NCBI GenBank assembly: GCA_938003875.1
Contig: CALKWO010000204.1
Span: 1-10,915, forward strand
Origin: an uncultured bacterium
GTDB taxonomy: Bacteria > Planctomycetota > Uabimicrobiia > Uabimicrobiales > JABWCH01
Reading direction: 5' to 3'
Length of the DNA: 10,915 nt
The notes below the pieces were generated by a model that worked only from the letters and a program-made list of their open reading frames with translations, was not told where the DNA came from and did no database searches. Numbering within the stretch: position 1 is the stretch's first letter; each line of letters starts with the position of its first letter. Shown piece after piece: positions 1-6,594 of this stretch. The translations under genes and the position numbers were made by a program.

Positions 1-61
1 TCGGCGCAACCCTGCGGCTACAATCTGTTGCAAGACAAAATTTTAAAACTTAACATATATG

Positions 62-90
62 ACGATTACGATTAAGATAATGATTAAGAC
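62..90 (+). repeat. Degenerate GATNAN hexamer array (left)
   Basis: Units from position 64 read GATTAC, GATTAA, GATAAT, GATTAA and GAC. The period of six is clear although the units vary at positions 4 and 6. A related array, read on the minus strand, lies at 10788-10823. The function is unknown. It may be a slippage-generated microsatellite. Confidence 0.6.
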
Positions 91-161
91 AAAACTATAA
101 TTTCCTATACCATTAACTATAAGGGGGAAATTTTGTGGCGGCAATGGGATAGAAAATAGGT

Positions 162-186
162 CGTTACGGAGAGGAGATCCGTAACG
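162..186 (-). terminator. 9-bp inverted repeat, possible tRNA terminator
   Basis: Perfect 9-bp stem CGTTACGGA/TCCGTAACG with a 7-nt loop. On the minus strand it lies about 90 nt beyond the tRNA 3' end and is followed by ACCTATTTT. The stem is only moderately GC-rich and the T tract is interrupted, so a repeat element is an equally good reading. Confidence 0.3.
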
Positions 187-276
187 AATAAAGTTCATCC
201 CTCTAATGCTACCAGATGGTTGTATTCATTTAAGAGGGGTGATAAGAAGATAAAAAGAAAGGAGAAAAGGATGAAA

Positions 277-351
277 TGGAGCGGGTGAAGGGCTTCGAAC
301 CCTCGACTCCTAGCTTGGGAAGCTAGAGCTCTACCCCTGAGCTACACCCGC
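277..351 (-). tRNA. tRNA-Gly (anticodon CCC)
   Basis: Read on the minus strand, this folds into a full cloverleaf. The acceptor stem is GCGGGTG/CACCCGC (351-345 with 287-281). The D arm is GCTC/GAGC with loop AGGGGTA. The anticodon arm is CTAGC-TTCCCAA-GCTAG, giving anticodon CCC at 319-317. The T arm is GAGGG-TTCGAAG-CCCTT. The discriminator base is U, as usual for bacterial tRNA-Gly, and the 3' CCA is encoded in the genome (277-279). It decodes GGG. It is a single tRNA, transcribed divergently from the kinase gene, with no neighbouring tRNA in the window. Confidence 0.97.
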
Positions 352-379
352 TTATCCATTTTGATAGAAAAATTTTGTG

Positions 380-385
380 TACAAT
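380..385 (+). promoter_or_regulatory. Possible -10 element of the kinase operon
   Basis: TACAAT (380-385) lies about 100 nt before the chosen kinase start, in the tRNA-kinase divergent gap. No convincing -35 hexamer is found at 16-18 nt spacing, so this is weak. If real, the transcript would start near 392, which would rule out the upstream TTG at 375 as start codon. Confidence 0.25.
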
Positions 386-485
386 AGCATTTGCTTTTGT
401 CCGCAATTTTTTCTATAAAGAACACAAGAATTATAGCGATCTTTTTTTCTATGTCAAGAAAATTTTTTTGTTTTTAGCAGAAACT

Positions 486-1997
486 ATGGATAAAGAACTT
501 TCAGAAAACATTCCGTTTGCCCAAAGATACCATCTCAAAAAATTGCTGGGATGGGGTGCACATGGAGAAGTATACCATGCTCAAGATCTCCACTACAAAG
601 ATGATGTTGCCGTAAAAATTTTTTTCTCCCATCGGGAAGATGTACTCCGCTTTGTGCATAAGGAATTGCATTCCATTTCACGGCTATCCCATCCTAATCT
701 TCTGCCTTTCCGTGAATTTGGAGAGTCCGAATGGAAAGGGGAAAGTGTACACTATATTATCACCCCTTTTATGGAAGGAGGCAATCTGGCCTCTGTTTTG
801 CATAAAAAAGGTGCGCTAGAGATTCCAGATGCTGTCCAGATTGCTGTCCAAATCATCTGTGCCTTATCCTATATGCACAAAAACCAGTGTTTGCATCGAG
901 ATGTCAAGCCAGCCAATATCTTACTAGATAAGGCAGGCAATGTCGTCCTGGCAGATTTCAGTATCGCTACATCTCCCGAATGCCCTGCCACAGGGCCATT
1001 AGGCACGCCAGAGTATAGTGCGCCTGAGCAGCTCAGCGATGCTAACGCCCAAGACCCAAGAATGGATGTGTATGGTTTAGGGGTTACATTCTATGAAATG
1101 CTTACAGGAATCAATCCTTTTCGGGAAATCCATCGAAAGCAAGGCCAGGGTGCCATGCTCCAGAGCAAATATCTTGATGACCGCATAGCTCCTGCCTCTG
1201 ATCTGAATTCTAATGTTCCCCATGATCTAGCCAGGATTGTAGAAAAGATGATGGCTTCGAATCCTGAGAATCGATACCAGGATATGGAGGAAACCCTGAA
1301 AGCACTTTCTCCTTTTTCTCCTAAAATCAAGGATATTTTAAGTGAAACAGCCTCCACTTTCATAGAGACAAAGGTTAGATCAGAAACTACTTTATCGGAA
1401 GGCAGCATCAAAAAGCTCCTGGATTGTCTTTCTATTTTCTGGTTATCTTTCTTGTACAGTATATTTCTATGGATAAAAAAAGTTTTTGTATGGGATAAAG
1501 AAAAATTAGAAGAAAATATTGAAAGGTGGTTTGCAGTCGCTCAGGATTGCAGAAAACAGGGACAATGGAAAAAGGCACTGGTTTTTTATGGCTATATCTG
1601 CTTTTTAAAGCAAGATCCTGTGCGTGCATGGAACCACAGTGGAGATATATGGGTAAAGTGGAAAAAATACCATAAAGCTCTAAAATTTTTCAATATGGCA
1701 ATTCTTTGTGATCCTAAATACTATAGCGCATATTGTCATCGTGGTTTTGCTTATAGCGGGATAAAAAACTTTTCTCGCTCTTTAAAAGATTACGATGTAG
1801 CCATTGCCTTAGAACCTGAAAAGCCACAGGCTTATTTTTACAGGGCAGAAGTCTATTTAAAGCTTACTTTAAAGTACATGGAGGAAAAAAATTTCAAGAA
1901 GGCTTCTCTCTCCTACCAGGAAATGCAGCAGGATTTACTGACAGCCAAAAGGCTTGCTAAGTCAGCACTGTCAGAACTCAACCAATCCCAAGGATAA
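486..1997 (+). CDS. Hanks-type Ser/Thr protein kinase with C-terminal TPR domain
   Basis: A 503-residue PknB-like protein kinase that would phosphorylate Ser/Thr on partner proteins. Visible kinase motifs, numbered from ATG486: glycine loop GWGAHGEV (22-29), VAVK lysine (K44), catalytic HRDVKPAN (from H137), metal-binding DFS (157-159) in place of DFG, and SAPEQ (178-182). A hydrophobic stretch (about 314-333) could be a membrane helix or an amphipathic linker. Residues from about 346 to 463 look like tetratricopeptide repeats, with a clear unit in AYCHRGFAYSGIKNFSRSLKDYDVAIALEP. The frame is open back to a TTG at 375. ATG486 is preferred because the kinase fold begins about 15 residues later and a possible promoter lies between the two; its Shine-Dalgarno is weak. 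It is the first gene of a two-gene operon. The fold is certain; the substrate is unknown. Confidence 0.93.
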   Translation: MDKELSENIPFAQRYHLKKLLGWGAHGEVYHAQDLHYKDDVAVKIFFSHREDVLRFVHKELHSISRLSHPNLLPFREFGESEWKGESVHYIITPFMEGGNLASVLHKKGALEIPDAVQIAVQIICALSYMHKNQCLHRDVKPANILLDKAGNVVLADFSIATSPECPATGPLGTPEYSAPEQLSDANAQDPRMDVYGLGVTFYEMLTGINPFREIHRKQGQGAMLQSKYLDDRIAPASDLNSNVPHDLARIVEKMMASNPENRYQDMEETLKALSPFSPKIKDILSETASTFIETKVRSETTLSEGSIKKLLDCLSIFWLSFLYSIFLWIKKVFVWDKEKLEENIERWFAVAQDCRKQGQWKKALVFYGYICFLKQDPVRAWNHSGDIWVKWKKYHKALKFFNMAILCDPKYYSAYCHRGFAYSGIKNFSRSLKDYDVAIALEPEKPQAYFYRAEVYLKLTLKYMEEKNFKKASLSYQEMQQDLLTAKRLAKSALSELNQSQG

Positions 1998-2002
1998 AAG
2001 CT

Positions 2003-3397
2003 ATGATCAATAAAAAAAATATCTTGTTTTACAATGCTTCTTGTGCTTCTCTTTCCCAAGAAGGGAAGATTATTTTTTTAGAATTTACGAACAATCCAGA
2101 AGATAAACAAACCATTGCCGTAACCTATGACAATGCCTATCGTCTAGCAAAGAGCATTTTGGAGAATCTCAAGAAAGAAAGCTATGATGAGCTAGACCAG
2201 GATGATGATGTAGAGAAATCTTCCCAGGAGGAGCCAAAATCCAAAAGGATTACATTAGACCCTACTCTTTCTATAAAGCAGCTTCAACAAATTTTCAATA
2301 CAGGTACCCCTGAAGTGAGATTGCAGGTAATCCGTGTTCTGGCAAAGCGCAAAGACGAACAAGGGCTCTTTCTGATTACTAAGGGAACTGGGGACAAAGA
2401 CCCTAGAGTAAGAAGGCTGGCCACTGAGGCTTTAGGCTATTTCCCATACCAGGACTGCGTTACGGTTCTTTTGGAACAACTGAAAGACAGCGACAAGGTT
2501 GTAAGGCTAAAGGCGATAGAGTCTCTGGCGAAAATTGGAGACAACTCTATGGCACCAGCCCTCAAGGAAGTCATTGCAGACCCCAGTGTTACCATAAGAC
2601 GCAATGTAAGCGAATTGCTCTCGAATATTAGCGATGAAAAGATGATTATGACCTTCAATCAGCTTATTAAAGACGATGATCCTCAGGTAAGGCTGACAGC
2701 CACCAAAGCCTTGAGCAAAATGGGCGGGCCTATCGCGGCCTCCAGCCTCGCTATTGCAGTCAAAGACCAGGATCGCCGTATTCGTGAGCTTGCTGTCCGT
2801 GCTTTGGGAAGAACAGGCAATCCCTCTCTATCACCTATTTTACTCAATGTATTGAATTCCGATCAATCGACAGAGGTACGCCAAAGAGCAGCAGAATCCA
2901 TTAGCAAGCTAGGAGATAATTCTGGACTAAAGCAAATGCTCAGAATTTTGAAAAATGATAATGAGCCAGAGGAAGTGCGTGCTGCTGTTGCTAGCGCAGT
3001 AGGAATTTTAGGAAGCATGACAGAAGTCCCTGTCTTGATCTCTCTTCTGAAAAGCGCAAGCGTCCTTTTACGCACAAATGCCGCTACAGCATTAGGAAAG
3101 ATCAAAGACACATCCGCCCTGCCCACACTGAAATATCTGGTGGAAAGCGACCAGGATTCTCTTGTCAGAGGAGCAGCTATATGGGCACTCGTGGAAATCA
3201 AAGAACCCGCCAGCCTTAAGGTTATATGCAAAGCACTGCGAGATAAGAGCAGTAGCGTAAAAGCCTGTGCAGCAGAAGCCCTGGGCAGATGGAAATCTCC
3301 TGAAGCTCTTGAATCTCTTCAACTGGCAATGGAGGATAGCGATGACTATGTCAGAACTCGCGTTGCTCAATCTATCAGGGAAATCCAGGGAACATAA
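2003..3397 (+). CDS. HEAT-repeat (PBS-lyase-like) scaffold protein
   Basis: A 464-residue protein. Residues 1-56 form a short non-repeat domain with beta-strand character (ILFYNA, KIIFLEFTN) followed by a helix. An acidic, charged linker follows at about 57-82 (DELDQDDDVEK). From about 88 to the end there are roughly twelve helical repeats of about 31 residues, each with the pattern D-x-x-V-R-x-x-A-x-x-A-L-x-x-hydrophobic-G, for example DPRVRRLATEALG and DRRIRELAVRALG. This is the HEAT/PBS-lyase repeat type, which builds curved protein-binding solenoids. It has no catalytic motif and no signal peptide, so it is probably cytoplasmic. It starts 5 nt after the kinase stop, with a Shine-Dalgarno AAGGA (1990-1994) inside the kinase 3' end, so the two are very likely cotranscribed. 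A kinase adaptor or substrate role is an inference from this pairing. Confidence 0.93.
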   Translation: MINKKNILFYNASCASLSQEGKIIFLEFTNNPEDKQTIAVTYDNAYRLAKSILENLKKESYDELDQDDDVEKSSQEEPKSKRITLDPTLSIKQLQQIFNTGTPEVRLQVIRVLAKRKDEQGLFLITKGTGDKDPRVRRLATEALGYFPYQDCVTVLLEQLKDSDKVVRLKAIESLAKIGDNSMAPALKEVIADPSVTIRRNVSELLSNISDEKMIMTFNQLIKDDDPQVRLTATKALSKMGGPIAASSLAIAVKDQDRRIRELAVRALGRTGNPSLSPILLNVLNSDQSTEVRQRAAESISKLGDNSGLKQMLRILKNDNEPEEVRAAVASAVGILGSMTEVPVLISLLKSASVLLRTNAATALGKIKDTSALPTLKYLVESDQDSLVRGAAIWALVEIKEPASLKVICKALRDKSSSVKACAAEALGRWKSPEALESLQLAMEDSDDYVRTRVAQSIREIQGT

Positions 3398-3440
3398 GGA
3401 ACAAGAATTAAATAAGTTCCATATTTCCTCCCGCAGACTC

Positions 3441-3490
3441 AAGCAGATGCTATTAACATAGCACTGCTTAGCCTGCACAGGCTTTTCTTC
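3441..3490 (+). terminator. Tandem hairpins ending the kinase-HEAT operon
   Basis: Two adjacent hairpins follow the HEAT gene stop by 43 nt. The first (3441-3469) pairs AAGCA with TGCTT and, inside that, TGCTAT with ATAGCA around a TAAC loop. The second (3470-3483) is AGCCT/AGGCT with a GCAC loop, followed directly by TTTCTTC. The second hairpin and its T-rich tail fit a rho-independent terminator. Confidence 0.6.
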
Positions 3491-3546
3491 GTGTATTCTG
3501 ATGGGGAAGTTATTTAATTCTCATCGCTAACAGAGTACAGTTCAGT

Positions 3547-3566
3547 CCTGGGCATTTATGCCCAGG
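3547..3566 (-). terminator. Hairpin just after the FGE-fusion stop
   Basis: A nearly uninterrupted inverted repeat, CCTGGGCA with TGCCCAGG around a 4-nt loop, 11 nt beyond the TAG stop of the minus-strand gene. It is strong and GC-rich but has no T tract on either side. A blocking hairpin or processing site is therefore as likely as an intrinsic terminator. Its sequence also resembles the second hairpin of the two-hairpin repeats elsewhere in the window. Confidence 0.4.
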
Positions 3567-3577
3567 GCTATATTGCA

Positions 3578-4996
3578 CTAGAAGATTCTGGCTGTACGAA
3601 AGCCATAGGCTTTATCTCTCAGGGTAGCATCGCCATTAAAACGATAGTATGCTTTTAGTGTGTCTACTTCATAAGTCCATGATCCTCCACGACAAACCTT
3701 TTCTTTACCTTCTTTTGGGCCGATAGGGTTAAGTCGAGGAGAATTCTGATAATAGCTTTCTTCGTAACTATCATAGCACCATTCCCATACATTTCCAGCC
3801 ATATCGTAACATCCAAGAGGAGAAACAGAGTCTGAGAATTTGTTCCTTTCTGTTGTTCCTTTGGAGCGTCCTTTATAGTTGGCAAGTTTGTTTGTGGGTT
3901 TTTTGTTTCCCCAGGGATAGGTTCTCTGATCTTGCCCCCTGGCAGCGTATTCCCATTGCGCTTCCGTGGGAAGATGTTTTCCTGCCCAGGTAGCATAGGC
4001 CATAGCTTCATACCATGAAACACCTGTAACAGGAAAATATGCCTGGGCTGATGTATCTTCTGGAAACCCAGCAGGCTTTTCAATCTTGTTTGTAATACGC
4101 CACTTCCATCCCTCTATTGACCAAAAACCCTGGTATTGATAGCCTCCTGCCTGTAAAAATTTTTGATATTGTTCTATGCTTACTGGATAAACATCTATTA
4201 AATACGAAGAGAGTTCCACTTCATGGATTGGACTTTGGTCTTCTTCTTCCTCTGCTCCCATCATAAAAGTAGTATTTCCGACCCATACCATGCAAGCAGA
4301 ATCGCTTTCGCTGATAACGTACTCTTCTTCCTTTCTGAATCCTTGTGGCAAGACAGGTTGAGTGCCACAGGTAAGCAAAGCCTGTTGTTTTTCCCTCGTG
4401 CGAAGAAGATTCTCGATGATCCCTGCTGGAGATGATTCATACAATGAGATATATGACTGCTGGTTATTGACGGGATAAGGGATAACTGGAGTATAAGATA
4501 CAGCAGGAGAGAATTGCTGAGGATAAGAAAAGGATGGTATAGGAGTAAGATTTGCTTTTCTGCTATCCTGTCCAAAATCAGGCTTTTGGATCAATGCCTG
4601 GATCGCGATTTTCAACCGCTCAGAGAGATATTTCAAACCTTCTGGCGTATCCTGATATATAATAGCTGGCCGTGTTCTCCAATCGAAAGGAAGACATTTA
4701 TGGTCTTGGGCCAGAAGAACCATATATTTTTTATTGACCCTGGCAAATGTAGCCTCGTGAACAACGTTGGGATTGGGAACCTCCATCATGCGATCCCCTG
4801 TAAAATCAGCAATCATAAAATCGGATTTGAGGATTTCTTCTTCAATTTGTTTATAAATATCTTCTTTTGCCCAAACTTCATCAATCCTTAGAGTAGACAC
4901 CCCTAGTTGCTCGCAAGCACCACGAATGGCCTGGTATGCAGGATAGAATTTTTGAGCAAAAGGCATAGCGACAAAAGCACAAGGCATATTTTTCAT
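3578..4996 (-). CDS. TIR/deoxyribosyltransferase-like domain fused to FGE-sulfatase (SUMF1-like) domain
   Basis: A 472-residue two-domain protein. Residues 5-136 match the Rossmann-like TIR/nucleoside-deoxyribosyltransferase-like group: strand CAFVAMPF (6-13), RIDEVW (37-42), KSDFMIADFTG (57-67), NPNVVHEATFA (75-85) with a conserved Glu81, and LPFDW (102-106). A low-complexity linker rich in Pro, Ser and Tyr follows (about 145-190). Residues 233-472 are an FGE-sulfatase domain: GVSWYEAMAYATWAGKHLPT (325-344), PTEAQWEYAARG (343-354), YDMAGNVWEWCYD (397-409), CRGGSW (435-440), AYGFRTAR (463-470). The cysteine pair that gives true formylglycine-generating enzymes their activity (an SYC motif shortly after RGGSW) is absent, as that stretch reads TYEVDTLKAYYRFNG. 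Binding rather than catalysis is therefore likely. Met1 has AGAAAG touching it; Met4 (start 4987) is better spaced and may be the true start. It stands alone and converges on the kinase operon. Confidence 0.88.
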   Translation of the reverse strand: MKNMPCAFVAMPFAQKFYPAYQAIRGACEQLGVSTLRIDEVWAKEDIYKQIEEEILKSDFMIADFTGDRMMEVPNPNVVHEATFARVNKKYMVLLAQDHKCLPFDWRTRPAIIYQDTPEGLKYLSERLKIAIQALIQKPDFGQDSRKANLTPIPSFSYPQQFSPAVSYTPVIPYPVNNQQSYISLYESSPAGIIENLLRTREKQQALLTCGTQPVLPQGFRKEEEYVISESDSACMVWVGNTTFMMGAEEEEDQSPIHEVELSSYLIDVYPVSIEQYQKFLQAGGYQYQGFWSIEGWKWRITNKIEKPAGFPEDTSAQAYFPVTGVSWYEAMAYATWAGKHLPTEAQWEYAARGQDQRTYPWGNKKPTNKLANYKGRSKGTTERNKFSDSVSPLGCYDMAGNVWEWCYDSYEESYYQNSPRLNPIGPKEGKEKVCRGGSWTYEVDTLKAYYRFNGDATLRDKAYGFRTARIF

Positions 4997-5289
4997 CTTT
5001 CTAAAAATACATCGTGAATTTTCTTGAAACAGGTAAATTTTAATGAAAGGTTATTTTATAAGTCTCTATAATCTAGCAAATTTTTCAGAAGAAAACCAAG
5101 AAAATTTTAAAAACAAATAACTGAATATAATAACTGGGACTTCGTTAAAAGGTACTACCTGCATCCATGGGTCACGTCCCTACTCAACTAGCAAGAGGAT
5201 ATAGTCGTAATGGATTCCTTTGAAGCAGAGGTGGTTTCTCTTTTGTAGTCGTAAAGTACGCCGAAAAATTTTTCTGCTCAAAAGTCAAA
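4997..5289. other. Non-coding stretch upstream of the FGE fusion
   Basis: No convincing gene. The AT-rich part (4997-5140) should hold the promoter of the minus-strand FGE fusion, but no well-spaced -35/-10 pair stands out. Small symmetric sites are present: AGGTA-C-TACCT near 5151-5161 and the 12-bp palindrome GAAAAATTTTTC at 5263-5274. The 80-codon frame at 5220-5462 has no recognisable protein features. Confidence 0.5.
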
Positions 5290-5406
5290 CGCCAGCGCAA
5301 TCCCTGCGCCTTTTGCCAGGTAATCCCGTCAGAAACCATCGCAATAGGCGCAGGTTTGGGCTGGCGGGGTCTTTTCTGTATGCCTTACACTATAGGACCC
5401 AAACCT
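5290..5406. other. Structured intergenic element with overlapping alternative hairpins
   Basis: Two strong inverted repeats share a segment. Fold 1 (5290-5366) pairs CGCCAGC (5290-5296) with GCTGGCG (5360-5366) and, inside it, CCTGCGCC (5303-5310) with GGCGCAGG (5347-5354). Fold 2 (5352-5406) pairs AGGTTTGGG (5352-5360) with CCCAAACCT (5398-5406). Both use 5352-5360, so they exclude each other on a single strand. The segment is GC-rich against AT-rich surroundings. It could be a structured RNA, a REP-type repeat or an old insertion. No riboswitch or known RNA family is recognised. Confidence 0.5.
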
Positions 5407-5463
5407 TCGGCTACAATAGTGAACCATTTTTTTACAAAACACTTAATATGGAAGAAAAATAAT

Positions 5464-5481
5464 AAAGCAAAAGCTTTTTTT
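5464..5481. terminator. Short bidirectional terminator-like hairpin after hsp20
   Basis: AAAGC-AAAA-GCTTT is followed on the plus strand by a T run (5475-5481). On the minus strand, 10 nt past the hsp20 stop, the same hairpin is followed by ATTATTTTT. The stem is only 5 bp with two G-C pairs, so termination would be weak. Confidence 0.4.
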
Positions 5482-5491
5482 CCTGTATGCC

Positions 5492-5965
5492 TTATGATGT
5501 TTTGATTTCAATTTTTTTTGCTTTTTCTATCTGGCCTTCCTTTTTGGGAATCAGAATATTGAGAATCCCATTCTTGAAGGAAGCATCAATTTTATCGGTT
5601 TCTACCTCTTCTGGAAGAGGTATAGTACGATGGAAAGAGCCATATCTTCTTTCTATGCAGTGATAATTGTGTTCTTTTTTCTCTTCTTCATGCTTTTTTT
5701 CTCCCTTAACGGTCAAAACGTTATCATGCAAAGAAACTTCTACATCTTTTTCTGTCATTCCAGGAAGCTCAGCCGTTACCTGAATCGCCTTATCATTTTC
5801 AGAAACATCTATGTCGGGTAAAAAATTTTTTTGCAAAGGCCAGGCACTCAGCTTCATACTGCCAAAATCATCCATAAAATCTTCAAAAAGCTTATCTATA
5901 TTACGACGGAAAGAAAGCAATGGGTGTTCTTCTTTTTTTTGCCAGGGAATAAGACTTTTAAACAT
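5492..5965 (-). CDS. Small heat-shock protein, Hsp20/alpha-crystallin family
   Basis: A 157-residue ATP-independent holdase chaperone that would bind unfolding proteins in the cytoplasm and form oligomers. Residues 1-46 are the variable N-terminal arm (FRRNIDKLFEDFMDDF). The alpha-crystallin domain spans about 49-140: DIDVSENDKAIQVTAELPGM (51-70), LTVKGEK (84-90), ERRYGSFHRTIPLPEEV (105-121) and the closing KNGILNILIPK (131-141). The C-terminal tail carries an I-x-I motif (IEI, 152-154), which in this family docks onto a neighbouring subunit. The length is usual for bacterial Hsp20. The start is fixed by a near-perfect Shine-Dalgarno. No CIRCE element or clear sigma-32 promoter is visible upstream. 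It is monocistronic. Confidence 0.97.
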   Translation of the reverse strand: MFKSLIPWQKKEEHPLLSFRRNIDKLFEDFMDDFGSMKLSAWPLQKNFLPDIDVSENDKAIQVTAELPGMTEKDVEVSLHDNVLTVKGEKKHEEEKKEHNYHCIERRYGSFHRTIPLPEEVETDKIDASFKNGILNILIPKKEGQIEKAKKIEIKTS

Positions 5966-5972
5966 ATCATTA

Positions 5973-5981
5973 CCCTCCTTT
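5973..5981 (-). promoter_or_regulatory. Strong ribosome binding site of hsp20
   Basis: On the minus strand, AAAGGAGGG sits 7 nt before the ATG. It is the strongest Shine-Dalgarno in the window and decides the hsp20 start. A nearby out-of-frame ATG (5970-5968) is not used by any plausible frame. Confidence 0.85.
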
Positions 5982-6223
5982 CAAAAGATCATGATGAAAT
6001 TTTGTCTTGTATAAAATATTTCAAAGTATTTTGATTTTTGAAAGAATACCTTTTCTATAGATCTTGCTTTAGCAAAAGTTATACCAATTTAGATTTTACA
6101 AATTAAATTTGCTATAACTATTTTATTTTCAATAGAATATACATATATAAATATTTTGTTGTACTTTTATAAAAAGTATATTTTATGCCAAATTGACAAG
6201 AGCAGCCATTGCCAATTTTTCAT
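5982..6223. other. AT-rich upstream region of hsp20
   Basis: Very AT-rich, with no coding frame. It presumably contains the minus-strand hsp20 promoter. A symmetric site TTGCT-TT-AGCAA (6064-6075) could be an operator but is too short to assign. A 13-nt sequence CAATTTTTCATAA (6213-6225) recurs at 7494-7506 on the other side of the inserted element. Confidence 0.45.
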
Positions 6224-6233
6224 AAAATGTATT
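6224..6233 (+). repeat. Left copy of 10-bp flanking direct repeat (target-site duplication)
   Basis: AAAATGTATT lies directly outside the left terminal inverted repeat. An identical copy (7373-7382) lies directly outside the right one. Exact direct repeats abutting both ends are what target-site duplication leaves behind. Confidence 0.75.
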
Positions 6234-6301
6234 ACGACTTGTGCCAGTTGGAAAAACTATTGATATATTGATATAACCTATTTGGAAATAATGACTTCTT
6301 T

Positions 6302-6343
6302 ACCCCGTAGGGGTTGCATATACCAGCCCAGGGGAACACCCCT
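6302..6343 (+). repeat. Two-hairpin intergenic repeat, copy A
   Basis: Hairpin 1 is ACCCCGTAGGGGT (6302-6314). An 11-nt spacer TGCATATACCA follows, then GCCC leading into hairpin 2, AGGGG-AACA-CCCCT (6330-6343). Copies B and C share the layout, the 11-nt spacer and the GCC(C) after it. It lies within the transposon-like element. Confidence 0.65.
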
Positions 6344-6358
6344 TGCAGCCTGCGTTCC
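6338..6358 (+). repeat. Inner inverted repeat of the element, left arm
   Basis: This 21-nt arm is the reverse complement of 7174-7194 except for two positions. The conserved core on the right arm reads GGAACGCAGGC. The repeat is nested inside the terminal repeats and could mark an inner unit or an older element. Confidence 0.6.
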
Positions 6359-6480
6359 GCAGGGTATCATAGGTATAATACGTTTTCATTAAACGATTTA
6401 CAAATAGTATGTTGCACAATTTATAAAAATCAAGAATTAACGAAAAGCTGAATTGACAATTTCATCAACAGGCGAATCGC

Positions 6481-6565
6481 CCTAAACCTAAACCTAAACC
6501 TAAACTTAAACCTAAACCTAAACTTAAACCTAAACCTAAACTTAAACTTAAACCTAAACCTAAAC
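6481..6565 (+). repeat. Telomere-like hexamer array (CCTAAA/CTTAAA)14
   Basis: Fourteen contiguous hexamers plus one base. Units 5, 8, 11 and 12 are CTTAAA and the other ten are CCTAAA. No indels break the period. The array ends 29 nt before the four-helix-bundle start and is in frame with it, reading as Pro-Lys and Leu-Lys without stops. Confidence 0.95.
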
Positions 6566-6581
6566 GAAAGATAACTTTTTC

Positions 6582-6588
6582 AAAAAGG
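6582..6588 (+). promoter_or_regulatory. Ribosome binding site of the four-helix-bundle gene
   Basis: AAAAAGG lies 6 nt before ATG6595. It supports that start against an N-terminal extension into the in-frame hexamer array. Confidence 0.6.
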
Positions 6589-6594
6589 TTTTAT

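Larger units (their letters stand above)
1..276. other. Non-coding stretch downstream of tRNA-Gly
   Basis: No coding region is credible here. The stretch holds a degenerate hexamer array at 62-90, a 15-nt direct repeat AAAACTATAATTTCC (91-105) that recurs at 10442-10456, and a perfect 9-bp inverted repeat CGTTACGGA/TCCGTAACG at 162-170 and 178-186. The inverted repeat lies downstream of the minus-strand tRNA and is followed on that strand by ACCTATTTT. It could therefore end the tRNA transcript, but the U tract is poor. A weaker 6-bp pairing (CCCTCT at 199-204 with AGAGGG at 233-238) lies closer to the tRNA. Confidence 0.6.

Noticed and set aside
375..485. N-terminal extension of the kinase from a TTG start
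   Set aside because: The extra 37 residues match no kinase feature, a possible -10 box lies inside them, and ATG486 gives a normal kinase start.
5220..5462. An 80-codon reading frame
   Set aside because: It has no recognisable domain or convincing ribosome binding site, and it runs through the inverted repeats at 5290-5406.
5982..6223. A heat-shock promoter or CIRCE operator for hsp20
   Set aside because: No CTTGAAA...CCCCAT pair and no TTAGCACTC inverted repeat was found; only a short TTGCT/AGCAA symmetry is present.
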